Position numbers and translations under genes: made by a program. 64,000 nt of DNA. Origin: Bacteroidia bacterium. GTDB taxonomy: Bacteria; Bacteroidota; Bacteroidia; Bacteroidales; UBA932. The notes under the pieces were generated by a model that was not told the origin of the DNA, made no database searches, and was given only the letters and a program-made list of their open reading frames with translations. The DNA is taken from assembly GCA_030537315.1 (NCBI GenBank), contig JAUNNZ010000002.1:36188-100187 (forward strand), given 5' to 3'. Position 1 is the first letter of the stretch; each line of letters starts with the position of its first letter. Below are positions 60,274-64,000 of this stretch, piece after piece.

Positions 60274-61317
60274 CTACTTGAGACCGTTCTTGATACGGTT
60301 CTCAGCGAATTCGCGGGCGATGATTCCCTCAGGGATTCCCTTTGCCTTTGACTCGTCAACGATCCAGCTGATGGTGTTGTAGATGTTCTCGACCTGCTTG
60401 AGAACGTTCTCCTTATTATATACGGTGAACGCTTCCTGAGCCGCGTTGATGACACCACCGCCGTTGATGATGAAATCAGGAGCATAGAGGATGCCCTTCT
60501 TGAAGAGGATCTCTCCGCACTCGTCATCAAGGAGCTGGTTGTTGGCTGCACCGGCAACCGCACGGCACTTGAGTTTCGGAAGTGTGTCGTAGTTGATGGT
60601 TGCGCCGAGGGCGTTAGGAGAGAGGATATCGCACTCTACACCGTAAAGTTCCTCGTCGGTAACTTCCTTTGCACCCCACTGCTCAACAGCAACCGCCATG
60701 TTCTTGCGGTTTGAGTGGGTGGCGACGACAAGTTCCGCACCTGCCTCATAAAGCTGGTGGCAGAGGTCGAAGCCTACGTGGCCGAGACCCTGGAGAGCTA
60801 TCTTGACACCGTGGAGGTCATCTGTACCGTTAAGTTTCTTTGCAATTGCCTTGATGCCGCAGAATGCGCCATAAGCCGTGAATGGAGACGGGTCTCCGGA
60901 TACGTTCTCGCGACCGACTACATATTTGGTCTTATGGAGAACCTGATTCATATCTTCAACTGTGGTGTTGACGTCCTCTGCTGTATAGTAGCATCCGCCG
61001 AGGCTTTCCACAGCTTCGCCGAAAGCCTCGAAGAGAGCTTCGCTCTTCTGTGCAGGAGAAGCCATGATGACACCCTTTGCGCCGCCGCAAGGAAGACCTG
61101 CAGCCGCATTCTTATGGCTCATACCACGAGAGAGACGGAGCACGTCGAACAATGCGCTGTCGATATTTTCGTAAGGATAGAGACGGCAACCGCCGATGGC
61201 CGGTCCGAGATTGGTGTTGTGGACTGCGATAATGGCGTGAAGGCCTGCCTTATCGTTGTTTACGAACAATACTTTTTCGTGATTCCACTCACTGATGAGT
61301 TTTAAAGAGGTACACAT
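60274..61317 (-). CDS. Leucine/phenylalanine/valine-type dehydrogenase
   Basis: NAD-dependent oxidative deamination of branched-chain or related amino acids. The 347 residues match the Glu/Leu/Phe/Val family: RLSRGMSHKNAAAGLPCGGAKG near 62-83 with the catalytic lysine, and the NAD Rossmann motif LQGLGHVGFDLC near 180. Leucine dehydrogenase is the best guess from length and motif. A TAACTTTC near-match lies upstream with an inverted repeat TTTCTAAC/GTTAGAAA around 61335-61355. Confidence 0.9.
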   Translation of the reverse strand: MCTSLKLISEWNHEKVLFVNNDKAGLHAIIAVHNTNLGPAIGGCRLYPYENIDSALFDVLRLSRGMSHKNAAAGLPCGGAKGVIMASPAQKSEALFEAFGEAVESLGGCYYTAEDVNTTVEDMNQVLHKTKYVVGRENVSGDPSPFTAYGAFCGIKAIAKKLNGTDDLHGVKIALQGLGHVGFDLCHQLYEAGAELVVATHSNRKNMAVAVEQWGAKEVTDEELYGVECDILSPNALGATINYDTLPKLKCRAVAGAANNQLLDDECGEILFKKGILYAPDFIINGGGVINAAQEAFTVYNKENVLKQVENIYNTISWIVDESKAKGIPEGIIAREFAENRIKNGLK

Positions 61318-61410
61318 AACTAAATAACTGTTTTTCTAACCGAACGGAAAGTTAGAAAGTTTGGGATGAAAATCCAAAAAAAATCTTAAAAATCTAACAA
61401 TCCCGCACTC

Positions 61411-63030
61411 CTATATAGAGATGATCTGGTCGCAAATCGCGCTCACCGACTCCCTGTGGGAGATGAAAAGAACCGTCTTCACACCCTTGCAGCGGTTGCG
61501 GATATTCTCAAGCAGAACAGCCTCGGTCGCAGGGTCAAGGGCTGATGTCGCCTCGTCGAGGACGAGCACGCTGCCCTTGCAGAGGAAGGCGCGCGCAATC
61601 GCTATGCGCTGCGATTGTCCTTCGCTCAGACCGGAACCGTCTTCGCCGCAGCGCGCGTCCAGACCTTCGGCAAGGTCGAAGACGAAGTCGGCCGCCGCGA
61701 AATGCAGCGCCTCCTTCATTTTCCCTTCTGATGCGTCGGGATCCGCCAGAAGGAGGTTTTCGCGTATCGTTCCGCTCATCAGGCTGTTGCCTTGCGGGAC
61801 GTACATGAAGTTGCAGCGCGTGGCGGGGCTGACCGGCTGGCCGCCAATGGTTATCTGACCGGAAGCTGGTTTCAGGAGAGCCAGCACAAGCCGGATGAGG
61901 GTGCTCTTGCCTATGCCCGTAGGGCCTGATATTTCCGTAATAGCACCTGCCGGGAAATCACATGAGAATCCGTCGAAAACCGGCTTCTGCTGACCTTCAT
62001 AGGCAAAGCGAACATTTTCGATGCGGATTTCAGGAGCCTCGGGGAACATCTTCTTTTCACCGGTTTCCTCAAGCGGCAGCTCCGTCAGATCTCCCATACG
62101 TTCGATGGAAGTCAGCGCGTGGATGAATGCAGGGACGTGGCGCGCCAGGTCGGCCACAGGCCGCTGGACCTGGCCGACGAGCTGGAGGAATGCCGTCATC
62201 ATACCGAAGGTGACAGCCCCGTTCTTTATTCCCACGACGCCCCAGAGGAATGCGGCGGCGTAGCCGGACATAAAGCCGAAGCCCATGAAGCCGCGGGCGA
62301 TGGCGTTGTAGTTCAATCGGCGTATGGTATTGTCCCGTATGTCTTTCTGTATTACACCCAGCCTGGTGAGCACCCGGTCGGCGCCGATAAGCGTAAGCAC
62401 GAGCACGCGGTTCTGAAGGTTCTCCTGCATATGCTGCTGCGACTTGCTGTCGCTCTCGCGTATCGCCTGCGTCAGCCGGCGCAGGGTCTTGAAAAACATT
62501 CTGCTTCCCACCACGGCGACCACCATCAGGCCGAGAAGCAGCCACAGAAGGTTCGGAGCCAGGAGGAACAGATATACCGATGCGGCTAGCAGCTGGCAGA
62601 CCGTAACGACAATGTCGGGAATGCGGACACAGATCAGGTCAACGACAACGCGCACATCTTCTTCCAGACGATTGACCAGATCTCCGCTATGATGGGACTC
62701 CCGTCCCGTCCAGGTGCTGCGGAGCACGTGACCGAAAATATCGTGACGCATACCGTTCTGCGTCTTCACGACGATGAGCTCCTCCCAATAATTCGCTCCC
62801 AGATTGCAAAGGATCTGTGCGGCCATTATTGCCAGCATAGCGATGATATATGGGGACAGAGGCTTGTCGGAGGCGCCTGTGGCGATATCGACAAGCAGCT
62901 TGCACACCCACACGAAGGCAAGGGACGCGGCGATGCGGGCAAGTCCGATCAGGATGCTGACCAGCACCTTGCCGCTTACCGGGCGGAACAATTCGCCGAG
63001 ACTTTTCAGGCAGACCTTTATTCCTTTCAT
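61411..63030 (-). CDS. ABC exporter (membrane and ATPase fused)
   Basis: The 539 residues hold a six-helix type I exporter domain (about 20-310) and an ATPase domain with Walker A GPTGIGKST near 366, signature LSEGQSQRIAIARA near 462 and Walker B VLVLDEATSALD near 485. No C39 peptidase domain is present. It overlaps the end of the HPr-kinase-like gene by four bases (ATGA), so the two products likely work together, for example in exporting a small peptide or molecule. Confidence 0.92.
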   Translation of the reverse strand: MKGIKVCLKSLGELFRPVSGKVLVSILIGLARIAASLAFVWVCKLLVDIATGASDKPLSPYIIAMLAIMAAQILCNLGANYWEELIVVKTQNGMRHDIFGHVLRSTWTGRESHHSGDLVNRLEEDVRVVVDLICVRIPDIVVTVCQLLAASVYLFLLAPNLLWLLLGLMVVAVVGSRMFFKTLRRLTQAIRESDSKSQQHMQENLQNRVLVLTLIGADRVLTRLGVIQKDIRDNTIRRLNYNAIARGFMGFGFMSGYAAAFLWGVVGIKNGAVTFGMMTAFLQLVGQVQRPVADLARHVPAFIHALTSIERMGDLTELPLEETGEKKMFPEAPEIRIENVRFAYEGQQKPVFDGFSCDFPAGAITEISGPTGIGKSTLIRLVLALLKPASGQITIGGQPVSPATRCNFMYVPQGNSLMSGTIRENLLLADPDASEGKMKEALHFAAADFVFDLAEGLDARCGEDGSGLSEGQSQRIAIARAFLCKGSVLVLDEATSALDPATEAVLLENIRNRCKGVKTVLFISHRESVSAICDQIISI

Positions 63031-63902
63031 ATCCCGGTTCCTTTACAACATACACTGGCGGCATCTGCGTCCGGAAGGCAGTCCAGCACAAAACCGGGCA
63101 CGGCTGTCACCAGCGCCTCTATGGTAGAATGGATGCCGTCTGCCATCCCCTCGTCGGCGCGGAATCCGGAACAAGAAGTATAGATGCTTGAATACGCCTC
63201 GACAATACTCTGCCGCGAAAGCTTGTTGAAAGGCGCCTTTCTTATGCTCACGAATGCCGCCAGCGGAGCGTCTTCATTCCTGTAGCAGGGCGTCTTGCCG
63301 CTCCACGGCGTGCCGTAGACACGGGCCGAACCGTCAGGGTGGATGCGGACGACAGGGTTGTCATCATTCAGCAGCTCGCTGCCGGGAAGGTTTTCCAACC
63401 ACATACGGGAATGGGTGCTCTTTCCAGCGCCGCTGACTCCCAGAAACATTCTGGCAAGTCCGTCGCGGACGACGACTGACGCGTGGAGCTCCAGCGTATG
63501 CAAGCCGGCGGTGCGGAAAGCATACATAAGCATAAGCGCGTTGTCTATCGGGAAACGGCTGCCTCTGCCGGCCACCGCCAGTTTTCCAAAGGAGAAATCT
63601 TCACTCAGCGCCAGATGGCCGCAGACGGGCGCCGACTGGGTCGGCGACATATCTATACGATACCCCGCAGCCGAGCGGTAAATCGCAAGACGGGGCATGT
63701 CACCGTCTTCCGAGTCGCCGGCAAGCAGCAGTTCCAGCCCCTCTTCCGGCAAGTCTTCGACAAGTTGAAGTGAAAACAGCGGATCACAGTCACAGGACGT
63801 GGAAAATGGCAAATAATTTGCAAGCAAATCCCACTTCGGATCGTTGCCCTCCATACCAAGTTCGAACACGTGTCCTGCAACTATGTACTTCTGTGTCTTC
63901 AT
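63027..63902 (-). CDS. HPr-kinase-like protein (PEPCK/HprK fold)
   Basis: The 291 residues from ATG 63902 (MKTQKYIVAGHVF) have a C-terminal kinase-type domain with a P-loop GVSGAGKST near 155-163 and an acidic LLNDDNP segment near 177, as in HprK and the HprK-like proteins of lasso-peptide and PqqD-associated clusters. The N-terminal 130 residues are unlike HprK. A start two codons upstream would overlap the -7 box. It overlaps the ABC exporter gene. TATTTTTG at 63908-63915 lies five bases before the ATG. Confidence 0.75.
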   Translation of the reverse strand: MKTQKYIVAGHVFELGMEGNDPKWDLLANYLPFSTSCDCDPLFSLQLVEDLPEEGLELLLAGDSEDGDMPRLAIYRSAAGYRIDMSPTQSAPVCGHLALSEDFSFGKLAVAGRGSRFPIDNALMLMYAFRTAGLHTLELHASVVVRDGLARMFLGVSGAGKSTHSRMWLENLPGSELLNDDNPVVRIHPDGSARVYGTPWSGKTPCYRNEDAPLAAFVSIRKAPFNKLSRQSIVEAYSSIYTSCSGFRADEGMADGIHSTIEALVTAVPGFVLDCLPDADAASVCCKGTGI

Positions 63903-63907
63903 CAACA

Positions 63908-63915
63908 CAAAAATA
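63908..63915 (-). promoter_or_regulatory. -7 element of the HPr-kinase-like/ABC operon
   Basis: Minus-strand TATTTTTG, five bases before the ATG at 63902. It implies that the operon starts here, so any further partner genes to the right are separate transcripts. Confidence 0.5.
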
Positions 63916-63947
63916 GTAGGAAATCTATAATTAATCAGTATATTTCA

Positions 63948-63961
63948 TTAGTGTCCACTAA
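63948..63961. repeat. Interrupted palindrome at the right edge
   Basis: TTAGTG-TC-CACTAA in the gene-free 98 bases at the window edge. No gene is visible beyond 63,915 within the window. Confidence 0.35.
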
Positions 63962-64000
63962 AAACTCATGAAAGTTCTTTGAAAATATTGAAAGTTAGGT

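Noticed and set aside
1-64000. Search for tRNA, rRNA, riboswitches and CRISPR arrays by eye.
   Set aside because: Gaps between genes are short and I saw no cloverleaf, T-box-like leader or regularly spaced repeats; a covariance-model scan would be needed to exclude small RNAs.

Overview
The window looks like chromosomal DNA of a gut-type Bacteroidales bacterium, probably not Bacteroides in the strict sense. The grounds are a SusC/SusD starch-utilisation locus, a fused SecDF, a TonB of the Bacteroidota type, many lipoproteins with short lipoboxes, and the Bacteroidota -7 promoter element TAnnTTTG in front of most transcription units. The genus is inference. I saw no rRNA, tRNA or CRISPR array, and no gene-free stretch exceeds 300 bases.

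Bases 1-17,100 hold mostly housekeeping genes: the N-terminal 1014 codons of mfd, ruvB, sdhA-sdhB without a membrane-anchor gene, hflX, tonB, ybeY-mnmG, ruvA, a tight sufS-sufE-sufT-folK operon, a degenerate thiL paralogue and glyS. The AT-rich mfd/ruvB gap holds seven DnaA-box-like 9-mers. About 8 kb away, two identical parS-type palindromes sit in and just after mnmG. Together these suggest that the replication origin may lie here.

Bases 17,100-26,900 on the minus strand hold secDF, then dnaE followed by a GH2 glycosidase and a Gfo/Idh/MocA oxidoreductase, apparently as one unit. Bases 26,958-45,451 form a starch/alpha-glucan polysaccharide utilisation locus, transcribed leftward: MFS transporter, SusC, SusD, a SusE/F-like protein with about seven carbohydrate-binding modules, a SusG-like GH13, a GH53 galactanase, a lipoprotein with two complete GH13 domains, GH97 (SusB-like) and GH77 (MalQ). 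A membrane LytTR regulator is divergent at its head. The surface proteins would bind and cut starch, SusC/SusD would import oligosaccharides, GH97 and neopullulanase-like enzymes would trim them, the MFS protein would carry sugar inward and MalQ would process it in the cytoplasm.

Bases 45,600-53,100 carry this LytTR gene, an SDR, a HI0933/BaiN-type flavoprotein, a membrane AraC regulator, a CYTH protein, a GH9 glucanase and a HAD phosphatase. Bases 53,100-57,070 are more accessory: an unknown lipoprotein, an HUH (IS200/RAYT-like) transposase gene framed by two near-identical hairpins, a remnant of a DASS transporter, a compact ResB-CcsA protein and a fragment of a VUT/YhhQ transporter.

Bases 57,070-60,250 contain an unfamiliar three-gene operon, a stand-alone condensation-domain protein, an acyl carrier protein and an HD hydrolase, with a second membrane LytTR regulator divergent from it. 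The right end has leucine-type dehydrogenase, an ABC exporter and an HPr-kinase-like protein that overlaps the exporter gene and may belong to a cluster continuing beyond the window. A repeated theme is the TAnnTTTG box lying only 4-7 bases before the start codon of nine genes, which predicts leaderless mRNAs.
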